Part shown: positions 34,178-43,259 of the stretch, piece by piece
Numbering within the stretch: position 1 is the stretch's first letter
Layout: every line of letters starts with the position of its first letter
Assembly (NCBI GenBank): GCA_011050085.1
Contig: DRGL01000076.1
Span: 1 to 51,693 of the forward strand
Direction: 5' to 3'
Source of the DNA: Pricia antarctica
Lineage (GTDB): Bacteria > Bacteroidota > Bacteroidia > Flavobacteriales > Flavobacteriaceae
Length of the DNA: 51,693 nt
Program-made: the position numbers and the translations under genes
Notes under the pieces: model-generated
What the model saw: the letters and a program-made list of their open reading frames with translations, nothing else
Told to the model about the DNA's origin: nothing
Database searches by the model: none

Positions 34178-37087
34178 TCAGACCAATGCCTCTTTTAAAA
34201 TGGTAACAGGATGAAGGGCCTTTCGTTTCGTACCATCGTAAATCTGATGTCGGCAACTTGTACCATTTGCTGAGATTATCGTGTCTTCTGCAGCTTTACG
34301 AATGGACGGAAAAAGTTTTAGCTCCCCTACCTGCATGCTCACGTCATAATGTTCCTTTTCATATCCGAAAGAACCAGCCATACCGCAACAGCCAGAAGCG
34401 ATGATACTGACTGTATAATTCTCGGGCAAATTGAGCACATCGAAGGTTATTTTCTGATTGCTTAATGCTTTTTGATGACAATGATTATGAATCTTAACTG
34501 TTTTTGCTTCCTTGGTGAAATGCTCCTTTGTCAATTCCCCTTTTTGGATTTCTTGGGATAAAAATTCCTCTAATAAGAAGGAATTTAGGGCGATGGCGTT
34601 CGTCGTTTCCGGATTTTGCGAAAAACGTTTGTATTCATCTCGAAAAGTCAAAATGGCCGAAGGTTCCAATCCAATAACGGGATGACCTTGATCGGCAAAA
34701 GCCTTCAATTTAGGAATATGGGCTAAAGCCAGTTTTTTGGCTTGTTTTAAAAATCCTTTTGATAGGTAGGTACGGCCGCTTTCAGCGTAAAAAAGTTCCA
34801 CTTCATAACCCAGTCGAGTTAATAGTTCAATAGCATCCTTACCCAACTCAATATCTAGATATCGTGTAAATTCATCTATGTACAAAACAACTTTATTTTT
34901 CGATACAGTTTGTTGCTTTTGAAAAACTTGAAGATACGTATCAAAATTAAAGCTGTAGACTTTTGGAAGACTTCGCTGAGGGGCAACGCCGGCTGATTTT
35001 TTTAAGAGACCGCTTAGCATATCAGAGTTGTAAACGGCATTGGTGAGTCCCGCAACTTTGCTACCCAAACGATTCAGCTTTGTGTTATAAGCAAAAAGTT
35101 TGCTTCGCAATGGATACCCATTGGCTTCTTGGTACTGGTATAAAAATTCCGCTTTTAGAGTCGCTACATCTACGTTACTCGGACATTCACTACCACAAGC
35201 CTTACAGCTAAGGCACAAATCGAAGACCTCTTTAAGCTCTTTTTGATCAAATCGGTTCTTTTCGTCTGAAACGGTTAAAAATTCCCGCAACGCGTTTGCC
35301 CGTCCTCGAGTAGTGTCTTTCTCGTTTCTGGTGGCGTGGTAGCTTGGGCACATGGCCCCGCTCATATGCTCAGTTTTTCGGCAATCACCGCTTCCGTTAC
35401 ACTTTTCTGCCGCTTTAAGAATCCCCTCGCTATCTGAAAAATCCAGTAGTGTCTTGATTTCAGGTTCGCGACGGTCGATTTCGTAGCGCAAAGATTCATC
35501 CATGGGATAGGCATCGACGATCTTACCGGGATTAAAAATGTTTTGCGGGTCGAAATAACTTTTGACACGCTTTAATAATTCGTAGTTCGCTTCACCGATC
35601 ATCATGGGAATAAATTCAGCTCGAACAATGCCATCCCCGTGTTCACCGCTGAAAGAGCCCCGATATTTTTTGGTCAACTTAGCTACGTCTGTGGTAATTC
35701 CCCGAAACATACCTACATCGGCGGACTGCTTCAAATTCAATATGGGCCGTAAATGCAGCTCACCAGCTCCAGCATGGGCATAATACACGGCCTCTTGCCC
35801 ATAGCCTTTCATAATTTCCGTGAACTCCGCTATGAAATCTTTCAAATCTTCAACGGCAACGGCCGTATCTTCGATACAGGCTACAGCTTTGCGGTCACCT
35901 ACCATGTTTCCCAAAAGACCGAGTCCTGCTTTGCGTAATTCTATGGCCTTGTTGATGTCTATACCTGTTAAAACGGGATTGGCATAACTCAGTCCGGATA
36001 GTGCGATGGTAGATTGTAAAGCGGTCATTTGCCGCTCTAGGTCGGATTCGGTATCCGCCTTAATTTCCAACATTAAAAGTGCAGCCGGATCCCCCTCTAC
36101 GAAAAAGCGGTTTTTTAACTGTTCACGGTTATTTTTGGTGCAATCTAGGATTGTACGGTCCATCATCTCGCAGGTATGGAGGCTATGCTTCATCACCGGG
36201 GCAACATCGCTGAGACAATCTTTCAAAGTGGTATAATGCGTAACTACCATAGCCGCAAGTTTTGGCGGTACATCATCCAATTGCAAGGTAATCTCTGTGG
36301 TAAAGGCTAGGGTACCCTCACTACCGCTCAGGAGCTTACACATGTTGAACTCCTCTTCCGAACTTCCAAAGATTGAATTTTGTAAAAGTTCGTCTAAGGC
36401 GTATCCGGTATTTCTTCGATGGATTTCCGGCTTGGGAAATTCTGAAGTTATCTCGCGCTGTATTTCTTTATCAGATAATTCGTTATAAATATTTCTGTAG
36501 ATAGAAGATTCTACGGTTTTACCAGCAGTTTTATCCTCGAAACCGGTTTTGGAAATAGCTTTAAACTCCGCTTCGCTACCATCCGAAAGTATCGTTTTTA
36601 GGGAAACCACCTTATCCCGAGTCACTCCATACTGGATTGAGGTTGTGCCAGAAGAATTATTGCCCACCATGCCCCCGATCATACAGCGATTCGATGTAGA
36701 AGTGTTGGGACCAAAAAATAGTCCGTAGGGCGCTAGATATAGGTTGAGCTCATCGCGTATTACACCTGGCTGAACCGTAACCAGTTTTTTCTGTTCGTCG
36801 AGATGGATTATTTTTGTAAAATGTTTTGAAACATCGACTACGATTCCATCACCCACACATTGGCCCGCCAACGAGGTTCCTGCCGTACGAGGAATCAATC
36901 CAATCGAATGCTTTCCCGCAAAACGAACCAATTTTTGAATATCGGCCACTGATTCCGGAAAGGCAACGGCTATAGGCGTTTTACGATATACCGAGGCATC
37001 CGTGGCATATAAGGTTTTTGATAACGAATCGGCCGCCATCTGCCCTTGTAATGAGGCTCCGAGCTCTAGAAGTAAATTTTTATCCAA
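34178..37087 (-). CDS. FAD/Fe-S D-2-hydroxyacid (D-lactate-type) dehydrogenase, fused
   Basis: This 969-residue protein fuses three modules. Residues about 30-260 form the FAD-binding domain (LIPRTAGTSLAGQCVGDG, NRCMIGGMVGNNSSG). Residues about 270-530 form the C-terminal FAD-oxidase domain (YYAHAGAGELHLRP, GSFSGEHGDGIVR). The rest carries two 4Fe-4S cysteine sets (CNGSGDCR and CLSCKACGSECP) and CCG-type motifs (HNHCHQK, SGCCGMAGSFGYEKEHY). The layout matches YdiJ-like enzymes that oxidise D-lactate or D-2-hydroxyglutarate and pass electrons to the quinone pool. The substrate cannot be chosen from sequence. No transporter or regulator is adjacent. Confidence 0.92.
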   Translation of the reverse strand: MDKNLLLELGASLQGQMAADSLSKTLYATDASVYRKTPIAVAFPESVADIQKLVRFAGKHSIGLIPRTAGTSLAGQCVGDGIVVDVSKHFTKIIHLDEQKKLVTVQPGVIRDELNLYLAPYGLFFGPNTSTSNRCMIGGMVGNNSSGTTSIQYGVTRDKVVSLKTILSDGSEAEFKAISKTGFEDKTAGKTVESSIYRNIYNELSDKEIQREITSEFPKPEIHRRNTGYALDELLQNSIFGSSEEEFNMCKLLSGSEGTLAFTTEITLQLDDVPPKLAAMVVTHYTTLKDCLSDVAPVMKHSLHTCEMMDRTILDCTKNNREQLKNRFFVEGDPAALLMLEIKADTESDLERQMTALQSTIALSGLSYANPVLTGIDINKAIELRKAGLGLLGNMVGDRKAVACIEDTAVAVEDLKDFIAEFTEIMKGYGQEAVYYAHAGAGELHLRPILNLKQSADVGMFRGITTDVAKLTKKYRGSFSGEHGDGIVRAEFIPMMIGEANYELLKRVKSYFDPQNIFNPGKIVDAYPMDESLRYEIDRREPEIKTLLDFSDSEGILKAAEKCNGSGDCRKTEHMSGAMCPSYHATRNEKDTTRGRANALREFLTVSDEKNRFDQKELKEVFDLCLSCKACGSECPSNVDVATLKAEFLYQYQEANGYPLRSKLFAYNTKLNRLGSKVAGLTNAVYNSDMLSGLLKKSAGVAPQRSLPKVYSFNFDTYLQVFQKQQTVSKNKVVLYIDEFTRYLDIELGKDAIELLTRLGYEVELFYAESGRTYLSKGFLKQAKKLALAHIPKLKAFADQGHPVIGLEPSAILTFRDEYKRFSQNPETTNAIALNSFLLEEFLSQEIQKGELTKEHFTKEAKTVKIHNHCHQKALSNQKITFDVLNLPENYTVSIIASGCCGMAGSFGYEKEHYDVSMQVGELKLFPSIRKAAEDTIISANGTSCRHQIYDGTKRKALHPVTILKEALV

Positions 37088-37125
37088 CGAAAAGCAATTT
37101 TGATTACAAAAGTAAGTTTTTATGG

Positions 37126-37155
37126 TTGAAGGGATGCGGCAAACCTATATTTTTG
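37126..37155 (+). promoter_or_regulatory. Bacteroidota-type promoter of the small beta-barrel gene
   Basis: TTG at 37126-37128 and TATTTTTG at 37148-37155 are separated by 19 bases, as in the phylum's TTG-N17..23-TAnnTTTG consensus. The ATG lies 43 bases downstream. Confidence 0.65.
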
Positions 37156-37198
37156 AAGTCTCTTAACTGCAGTACACAATTTATTTAAACAAAATACA

Positions 37199-37717
37199 AT
37201 GAAAATTTTTAGCTTGTTACTGGTCTTAGCTCTTTGTACTACATTTACGACTTTGAAAGCTCAGGAAATTTCCGATAATGCCATCGGATTGCGATTGGGG
37301 GACAGCGATGGTTTCGGGGCCGAAATTTCATATCAACGCTTGTTGGACCGTTATACTAGGGCGGAAATCAATCTAGGATATCGTGATAGTCGCGAACACG
37401 ATGCCATAAAACTCACTGGTCTTTATCAGTGGGTACACGCCATTGACCGTGGTCTAAACTGGTACTACGGATTCGGTGCTGGTCTCGGTAGCGTTACATT
37501 TGAACCGATACCCAACCCGAACAATCCGAATATCATCGAAGATGTCGATGGCGGATTTTTTGCCCTCGTAGCTGGCGATGTTGGCATTGAATACAATTTT
37601 GATATTCCCGTTTTGGTCTCTTTGGATATTCGGCCGGAATACGGTGTGGTGGGTTTCTCCAACTTTGACAATCGTTTTAATTTCGATGTTGCGTTAGGGG
37701 TGCGTTATCAGTTTTAA
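37199..37717 (+). CDS. Small outer-membrane beta-barrel protein
   Basis: After the signal peptide (MKIFSLLLVLALCTTFTTLKAQ) the 150-residue mature chain alternates short amphipathic strands and turns: IGLRLGDSDGFGAEISYQRL, AEINLGYRDSR, GLNWYYGFGAGLGSV and PVLVSLDIRPEYGV. It ends in FDVALGVRYQF, an aromatic C-terminus that suits recognition by the barrel assembly machinery. The size suggests an eight-stranded barrel. The function is unknown; such proteins are often annotated only as 'outer membrane beta-barrel'. A good phylum-type promoter precedes it. Confidence 0.85.
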   Translation: MKIFSLLLVLALCTTFTTLKAQEISDNAIGLRLGDSDGFGAEISYQRLLDRYTRAEINLGYRDSREHDAIKLTGLYQWVHAIDRGLNWYYGFGAGLGSVTFEPIPNPNNPNIIEDVDGGFFALVAGDVGIEYNFDIPVLVSLDIRPEYGVVGFSNFDNRFNFDVALGVRYQF

Positions 37718-37749
37718 AATAGTTGGGGGGTTTTTTTAGCCTAAACCTG

Positions 37750-37757
37750 TATATTTG
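37750..37757 (+). promoter_or_regulatory. Candidate -7 element before the 100-aa membrane protein gene
   Basis: TATATTTG matches TAnnTTTG and lies 22 bases before the ATG at 37780. The nearest TTG, at 37723-37725, is 24 bases upstream, slightly farther than usual. Confidence 0.45.
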
Positions 37758-37779
37758 TTTTAAAGGATGTTGCTAGAAC

Positions 37780-38082
37780 ATGGAAAGACTGAAAAAACGT
37801 TGGGGTATCGACTCTAACTTCCAGATTGTAATTATATGTATCGTTTTCGCAGTGACCGGTTCCGCTGCCGCTAAATTGGCGGCGCCACTGACGGAATTCA
37901 TCGGATTGGCCAGGGAAAGCACGAGCCCTTGGCTTTTTTGGCCAGTACGAATCGCTTTAATTTTCCCTATATATCAGGTGCTGTTGGTTTTCTTCGGATG
38001 GCTTTTCGGCCAGTTTGCCTTCTTTTGGAACTTTGAAAAGAAAATGATAAATCGTTTGGGATTGGGCTTTTTGTTGAAATAA
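37780..38082 (+). CDS. Small membrane protein, DUF6787-like
   Basis: This 100-residue protein begins MERLKKRWGIDSNFQIVII and has three hydrophobic segments: IVIICIVFAVTGSAAAKL, WLFWPVRIALIFPIYQVLLV and FFGWLFGQFAFFW. The N-terminus and the end (FFWNFEKKMINRLGL) resemble a small conserved family of Flavobacteriia sometimes mis-annotated as diacylglyceryl transferase and called DUF6787; that match is from memory and unchecked. No enzymatic motif is visible. It ends directly against the convergent cytochrome c gene. Confidence 0.7.
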   Translation: MERLKKRWGIDSNFQIVIICIVFAVTGSAAAKLAAPLTEFIGLARESTSPWLFWPVRIALIFPIYQVLLVFFGWLFGQFAFFWNFEKKMINRLGLGFLLK

Positions 38083-38550
38083 TCAGGGTTTAAGCTCGTA
38101 CCAATCCAAATTTTCTAGACCTTCTCTCCTGCCCTTGTTTTGTGGTGGATAATTCGTGACCAGGTAATCAACAATAATGTCTTCGTTATCACCTAGAGGC
38201 CAAAGGTTTTGGGTTTCTTGCATCCATCGGATGGTGGCGTGCCATCGCTCTGCATTCATCCGGTTTTGAATGACCAGTTTAGCGGAATGGCAGTTGGTGC
38301 AATTGTTTACGGTTTCCTGTAAACCCGGTGCGTCAATGAAACCGGTTCTAACGTGTATACCGTTCTCAATGCGATTTGGTTCTTCATCTTCAAATTTGGT
38401 ATATTCTGTTCCATCTGCTTCGGGCTCCCCTTGTGCATCCCTGTTGATGTAGAAAATCAATATTCCAGAGACCAAGGCCAACGTACAGATGACTATCAGC
38501 AACCGGTACACCCGTCTTGAGTTTTTCCAAAAATTCCTGTTTTCAGACAT
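38083..38550 (-). CDS. Monohaem cytochrome c, SorB-like, membrane-anchored
   Basis: An N-terminal helix (LLIVICTLALVSGILIFYI, residues 18-36) anchors the protein. One haem-binding motif, CTNCH (C84, C87, H88), lies in the exported part. The likely sixth ligand is a methionine near RNRMNAERWHATIRWMQE, typical of the small cytochromes paired with sulfite oxidases. It is encoded 31 bases after the sulfite dehydrogenase and should accept its electrons. The end of the protein, WPLGDNEDIIVDYLVTNYPP, matches the usual terminal helix of these cytochromes. Confidence 0.85.
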   Translation of the reverse strand: MSENRNFWKNSRRVYRLLIVICTLALVSGILIFYINRDAQGEPEADGTEYTKFEDEEPNRIENGIHVRTGFIDAPGLQETVNNCTNCHSAKLVIQNRMNAERWHATIRWMQETQNLWPLGDNEDIIVDYLVTNYPPQNKGRREGLENLDWYELKP

Positions 38551-38581
38551 AGTTACTCTATTTTTTCCCTATTGATGTCGC

Positions 38582-39802
38582 TTACGTTATTTTCACTGCA
38601 ATCCGATGACATGCATTGTTCAAATACCCTTTCGGGTTCCAGCCCGGCAACAACATGGGCTGTGCCGTTCCATCAGCATCGGTTGCCCTTGCCCAAACTT
38701 CATAGTATCCTTTTTGCGGAAACTTAATTTCAGCTGAAAAATGCTGCCAAGCTAAACGATTGATCGGTTTCTCTATGGCACAATCCGTCCATGTAGCTCC
38801 AAAGTTAATGGAGTATTCCATTTTCTGAACATCAAGCTCTCCGGCCCAAGCGTGACCCTGAATGTTCAGTGATTCGCCATCTTTAAGTACCGCTCCAGAT
38901 TTTGGATACGTAATCAAAGATTTTACGGGCATCGATTCGATGATACACATGTCTTCGTCCTTTACCTCTTCTCCAGGCGCAACAGGCTTACAGGGAACGC
39001 GATAGGAATCACCTCCCATTTTGGCTCCATCGTGTACTATATTGCGAATACTTATTCTATTTATCCACTTGCCTGACACGGATGCGGGCCATCCACCTGC
39101 TACTAATCGTAGGGGGAAACCATGTGCCAGGGGAATATCTTCGCCATTCATCTGAAACGCCAATAGGGTTTCATCCTGTAACGCCTTGGCCATTGGTGCA
39201 CCGCGGGAAATGGGTTCCTTATCGGGATTTTGACTCAAGTGGATATCGGCAGCATGATAACCGATGTATACGGCATCCGGTTTAATGCCGACATCCTCTA
39301 GAATATCACGTAATCGAAATCCCGTCCATTCCGCACAGGAGATGGCACCTATCGTCCATTGATTTCCTTTGGCAGGAGGATCGAATTCGCTGCGACCGTT
39401 ACCTCCGCATTCTAGGGTTAGTTGATACGTATAGGTCTTAAACTTCGATTTCAACTGCTGAATTGTATACGACTTCTGCTGGGCTGCGGACTCGCCGTCG
39501 ATGGTAAGCGTCCACCCTGAAGCATCCAGATTTTCAGGAATTAATCCATTATTGCGAATGAACATGGCCGAGTTGGGGGTGACCTTATCATTCAACAAAT
39601 GGGCTTGAGCTTCTATATTCCAAGGTTTATCGTTCAGAACAACCATCTCTTTGTTTTTGTCGAATAGCTTAAAGGGGTCGGGGTCTTGTAAACCGAGTGG
39701 CAGATAAGCATCGGGCATGGCTTTTGCGAATACAATATCGCTCCCCAAGAGGGCGCTCATAGAAGCCAAAGTAGCATTCTGAAAGAATTTACGTCTTTGC
39801 AT
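38582..39802 (-). CDS. Molybdenum sulfite dehydrogenase, SorA-like
   Basis: This is an exported sulfite oxidase-family enzyme. The twin-arginine-like N-terminus is MQRRKFFQNATLASMSALLG. The molybdenum-binding domain shows LTLECGGNGRSEFDPP, where C132 corresponds to the ligand cysteine of sulfite oxidases, then GAISCAEWTGFRLRDIL and GYHAADIHLS. The Mo-co dimerisation domain follows from about 285 (YPKSGAVLKDGESLNIQGHAW), ending near NACHRIAVKIT. It converts sulfite to sulfate and passes electrons to the adjacent cytochrome. In marine bacteria sulfite comes from sulfonates such as taurine or from thiosulfate metabolism; no such genes are next to it. Confidence 0.92.
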   Translation of the reverse strand: MQRRKFFQNATLASMSALLGSDIVFAKAMPDAYLPLGLQDPDPFKLFDKNKEMVVLNDKPWNIEAQAHLLNDKVTPNSAMFIRNNGLIPENLDASGWTLTIDGESAAQQKSYTIQQLKSKFKTYTYQLTLECGGNGRSEFDPPAKGNQWTIGAISCAEWTGFRLRDILEDVGIKPDAVYIGYHAADIHLSQNPDKEPISRGAPMAKALQDETLLAFQMNGEDIPLAHGFPLRLVAGGWPASVSGKWINRISIRNIVHDGAKMGGDSYRVPCKPVAPGEEVKDEDMCIIESMPVKSLITYPKSGAVLKDGESLNIQGHAWAGELDVQKMEYSINFGATWTDCAIEKPINRLAWQHFSAEIKFPQKGYYEVWARATDADGTAQPMLLPGWNPKGYLNNACHRIAVKIT

Positions 39803-39931
39803 TTTTAAGTGGGCATTAGATGATTCAAACTCCGTCGTAAATAAAAATTAAAGTTAACTATAAATAGGCGTATCGGATTAGGTTTCCTTTAATTTACCTT
39901 TTGCACACATTTCAAAATAGGACATAAAAAA

Positions 39932-39957
39932 AGCGCCGCTACCTAAATAGCGACGCT
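39932..39957 (-). terminator. Terminator of the ferritin-like operon
   Basis: Read on the minus strand, AGCGTCGCTA pairs with TAGCGGCGCT (one G-T pair) around the loop TTTAGG, followed by a run of seven T's. It lies 24 bases after the stop of the 275-aa ferritin-like gene. Confidence 0.85.
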
Positions 39958-39980
39958 CCAAAACCTAAGCTGAAAAATGT

Positions 39981-40808
39981 TTATGATTTAATAAATAAAC
40001 TTGCAATTGCTACTGCAGTATCGCCAGTAATGGTTTCATCATATGCTTCGGTGGAAGCATCAATGCTAAAAGGACTTCCATCGCCCAATGTGGTTACATC
40101 TACACCACCCTGAGTTATATTCTCCTCACCGTCATAAACGGCTTGGGTAGCTTCAGGCATACCAGCACCTCTTTCATTACCGGTAATCCATCCTTTCAAT
40201 CCTCTTAATCTTCGAATCTCAGAAGCGTGTCTTGCCTCGACGGAGTGAATCTGTAGGGCAGCCGTTAAGAACGGGGTGCCTTGAAGATTGGTCGCTTGAC
40301 CCTTGTACGCTCGTACACCAGTATCTTCAAAGGCTTGCGCCAAAGCTAGCAATTGAGCATAGGCAGTTTCTTTATCGGTACCGTTTTCTATAAACGGATC
40401 GAACATGCCACCTGCAGTGAAATCAAATTCTGGCTTTGCTACCGGCTCAACGCCAGCACCTTCTAGGCCTGCTATTAAGAAATCGACGTGTGCCGCTTCA
40501 TGTTTAGCAATTTGCTCGTATACGATTCGCGGCCTACCATCAGGCAATACCGTACAGTTGATAGCAAGATTGTAAAACTCGTTTTCAAGATATTCTAAAG
40601 TCAACGCTAGTTGAAGCGCGTCAACGGCGGCGTTACCGGAATCCTGTGCGAAGATTTTTGCGGGCATGGCAGCAAGACCAAACGGAATGGCGGACATGAC
40701 GGCTTTTTTTCCCAAAGAACCGAAAGTACCGAACATTTCACGTCTTGAAGACCTTTTAGCCACCAAGTTATCGGTAGTAAATTCATCTAAAAATTTTATA
40801 AGATTCAT
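39981..40808 (-). CDS. Exported ferritin-like domain protein
   Basis: This 275-residue protein carries a twin-arginine-type signal (KRSSRREMFGTFG then a hydrophobic stretch ending at KIFAQDS). The ferritin-like four-helix part follows, with candidate di-metal ligands in LEYLENEFYNLA, AKHEAAHVDFL and VEARHASEIRRL. These E and E-x2-H positions are as in the Ferritin_2/Rds1 type. The last 60 residues (WITGNERGAGMPEATQAVY and onward) are outside the core. Family members are linked to desiccation and stress; the exact reaction is not known. It is second after another ferritin-like gene, 30 bases apart, and is followed by a strong terminator. Confidence 0.85.
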   Translation of the reverse strand: MNLIKFLDEFTTDNLVAKRSSRREMFGTFGSLGKKAVMSAIPFGLAAMPAKIFAQDSGNAAVDALQLALTLEYLENEFYNLAINCTVLPDGRPRIVYEQIAKHEAAHVDFLIAGLEGAGVEPVAKPEFDFTAGGMFDPFIENGTDKETAYAQLLALAQAFEDTGVRAYKGQATNLQGTPFLTAALQIHSVEARHASEIRRLRGLKGWITGNERGAGMPEATQAVYDGEENITQGGVDVTTLGDGSPFSIDASTEAYDETITGDTAVAIASLFIKS

Positions 40809-40838
40809 AATAGTATATTTTATAGTGTTAGTAGTCGT

Positions 40839-41618
40839 TTACGGTAAAAAATTTGCTGTGAATGCTGTTTTTACATAACCCAATCCAGCAACGGCGGCAA
40901 GCACCTGTGATGGATCTAAGGCACCGTCCAACGCATTGTCAACGCTTACTACATCGTCACCTGCAAAATCTGCGGAACCGGGATTGATTAGCGATCTAAT
41001 AGCGGAGGCATGTCGTGCTTCAACAGAAACGATTTTACCGGCCAAAACTAGATACAATGGGTTCATTAGTAACCTTCCGGCACCGTTATAAGCGGTGACA
41101 CCTGTATCTTCCAACGTTTTTGCAATATTTAAAACCTGGTCTCTACTTCCGAAATCTAAATCACCATAATCAAATTCTAGATCTGGCAATACCAAATCAG
41201 TGTTTCCTTCAACGGCTCCGGTAATGGCAGCCCTGAAAAATTCACGGTGGTTTACCTCATGGTTATACAAGTCTGTTAAGACTATTTTCTCTTCCTCGGA
41301 AATATTCGAGTAAAAGCCGTTTACAACCTTAGTGTAGAAATCGGCTTCCAATTGCTCTAATGCATAGGCATAGTTCAATACGCCCAAATCGCCTTCGCCT
41401 AAATCGAAAATCCCATTTTCAGGAGTCATATCATCGCCATCACCCGATATTGGCTTAGGCTGCACATCCGGCATTTGTGACATGTCATCTTTACTACAGG
41501 CTATCAGCAGGCCGGCACCGGCTACTGCCAATCCCCCCATTTTGAGAAACTGTCTCCTAGGATTTCCGGAGTTCCCGTTTGGTCGAATGACCGTAATCTT
41601 CTGTTTTTTCATAATCAT
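40839..41618 (-). CDS. Exported ferritin-like domain lipoprotein
   Basis: The N-terminus has a twin-arginine motif (PRRQFLKMGG), a hydrophobic stretch and LLIACSKDD, so it is a candidate Tat-exported lipoprotein. The four-helix ferritin-like domain shows LEQLEADFYTKVV, NHEVNHREFFRAA and VSVEARHASAIRS with the same di-metal ligand pattern as its partner. It is about as long as the partner (259 residues) but only distantly similar, so an old duplication with divergence is likely. An in-frame ATG two residues in (41612) is an equally possible start. A possible -33/-10-like pair, TTGACA and TACAAT, lies at 41783-41788 and 41760-41765 on this strand. Confidence 0.85.
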   Translation of the reverse strand: MIMKKQKITVIRPNGNSGNPRRQFLKMGGLAVAGAGLLIACSKDDMSQMPDVQPKPISGDGDDMTPENGIFDLGEGDLGVLNYAYALEQLEADFYTKVVNGFYSNISEEEKIVLTDLYNHEVNHREFFRAAITGAVEGNTDLVLPDLEFDYGDLDFGSRDQVLNIAKTLEDTGVTAYNGAGRLLMNPLYLVLAGKIVSVEARHASAIRSLINPGSADFAGDDVVSVDNALDGALDPSQVLAAVAGLGYVKTAFTANFLP

Positions 41619-42177
41619 TAAGCTTTAGTTAATATTTCAGTTATACTCAGTTCTAGTTGCCTGCTGTACATTTGTATTAACGAAGTACAACTGGGCAGGG
41701 TTTTATAAATGGCCTCTTTTAACAGATAAATCTTAATTTTAACATATTTTAACACAAATATTGTATTTAATTGGATTTTTATTGTCAAAAAACTTCATTT
41801 CTACGATTTTTATGCTAAACGCTTAATCAAATACTAGGATTGAATACTGAAATTCACCCTATATCTTTGTAACACTAGTACATACTTTTAAGAAAATTGT
41901 GGGGACAGTATTTTAGCAGCATAACCCTTAGCGGAGTCTATACTACCTAAATGAATCGCGAAACGACGGGTTTAATCGATTATTTCAGGATTCTTGACGT
42001 TTTGGGGTAAATGGGAGGCTGGAAAAAATGTAAATCTTCAAGACAAAACCCTATTTAGATATATAGTTTTTAGGGTGATAAACACTCTTACTAAAATGGA
42101 TTCCACCATAGGGAAAATCTGAATCCACATGAATTCCGTATCTTTTGAAACTACTTATTTCACAAAAAATGGTTGAT
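41619..42177. other. Intergenic region between the ferritin-like operon and the DUF302 gene
   Basis: No gene is visible. On the minus strand TTGACA (41783-41788) and TACAAT (41760-41765) are separated by 17 bases, a classical sigma-70 form that is unusual in this phylum and may be chance. Arms TTGTA and TACAA lie close together near 41671-41691. Confidence 0.35.
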
Positions 42178-43140
42178 ATGAAAATGAAATTTCTTTTTTT
42201 ACTAGTAACTACCTGCTTTATTTCCTGTGGAGACGATACTAACCTAAGTGCCGACGACACCGATAGCATGAACCAACCTGATGTTGTTGAAGAACTGACT
42301 TCAAACCCCCCAAGTGTTTTGGGAATGGACTATACAAAAAGTAAGTCTTCTGTAAATGATACCTATGCAGCTTTGAAAAGTGCTCTTGAGGCCAATCCAA
42401 ATATTGGAATAGTTGCGGAGATGGATCATCAAGAGAATGCCGCTTCGGTAGATTTGAACTTAAACCCTACCAAAATTATTTTCTTTGGAAACCCGAACCT
42501 GGGAACACCCTTGATGCAGAAAAATCAATTGGCGGGACTAGATCTTCCCCAAAAAATAGTGGTGTATCAGAACGATGTGGAAGAAGTTTACGTAGCATTT
42601 AATAATACTACATACTTATCTACACGTCATGGTTTAGATAGTATCGGAACTTTACCAATGATTCAGGGTGCCCTGACCAACCTCAGCACCGGAGCTAGTC
42701 AGGATACCATCGTGGCAGCGGTAAATAGTATTGCAAATTTAGAAGAGGGCATCATCGTTAAGACCATCAATGGTAGCTGTGATGAAGCCTATAGCCGACT
42801 GCGCGCCGCTATTGCAAACAATCCCGCCCTGAAAATTATAGCGGAACTTGATCACCAAGTGAACGCTGCCAGCGTTGATTTAAAACTCAATCCAACACGT
42901 ATCATTATCTTTGGCAACCCAAATTTAGGCACTCCACTGATGCAAAATACCCAAACCACAGCCTTGGACCTGCCGCAAAAAATGCTGGTATGGACCGACG
43001 ATGATGGCATAGCTCATGTAGCTTATAACGACCCCACTTTTTTGGCGAAACGTCATGGTATAACTGAAAACGAAGAAGTGCTTACTACAATTGCGAATGC
43101 TTTGGATAAATTGTCCGATGTCGCCGTTGGTGAAGAATAA
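42178..43140 (+). CDS. Lipoprotein with two tandem DUF302 domains
   Basis: The start at 42178 gives a short lipoprotein signal (FLLVTTCFISC, cysteine 17); an in-frame ATG lies two codons downstream and others a little upstream. After an acidic linker two DUF302 domains follow, at about 52-152 and 195-294. They share AEMDHQENAASVDLNLNPTK and AELDHQVNAASVDLKLNPTR, then IFFGNPNLGTPLMQ and IIFGNPNLGTPLMQ, then LDLPQK. The second copy is thus a clear tandem duplication with separate drift. DUF302 proteins are small alpha/beta folds of unknown function, often beside redox or metal-related genes. A strong hairpin terminator follows. Confidence 0.9.
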   Translation: MKMKFLFLLVTTCFISCGDDTNLSADDTDSMNQPDVVEELTSNPPSVLGMDYTKSKSSVNDTYAALKSALEANPNIGIVAEMDHQENAASVDLNLNPTKIIFFGNPNLGTPLMQKNQLAGLDLPQKIVVYQNDVEEVYVAFNNTTYLSTRHGLDSIGTLPMIQGALTNLSTGASQDTIVAAVNSIANLEEGIIVKTINGSCDEAYSRLRAAIANNPALKIIAELDHQVNAASVDLKLNPTRIIIFGNPNLGTPLMQNTQTTALDLPQKMLVWTDDDGIAHVAYNDPTFLAKRHGITENEEVLTTIANALDKLSDVAVGEE

Positions 43141-43190
43141 ATTTGTAAGCGGATGAAAATCCTCTTACCCCAAAAAATTAGAATTAGCAT

Positions 43191-43234
43191 AAAAAGCCCA
43201 TTGTTCAAAAAAACTTTGAACAATGGGCTTTTTA
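43191..43234. terminator. Strong bidirectional terminator
   Basis: AAAAAGCCCATTGTTCAAA pairs with TTTGAACAATGGGCTTTTT over 19 bases around a five-base loop. It lies between the convergent DUF302 lipoprotein gene and the small membrane protein gene. Confidence 0.93.
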
Positions 43235-43259
43235 AGTATGATGAGGGCGTATTAAATAA

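Noticed and set aside
41760-41788. Perfect E. coli-type promoter TTGACA-N17-TACAAT on the minus strand
   Set aside because: Bacteroidota sigma factor uses TTG/TAnnTTTG instead. An AT-rich region easily gives this by chance, so it is only mentioned, not called.
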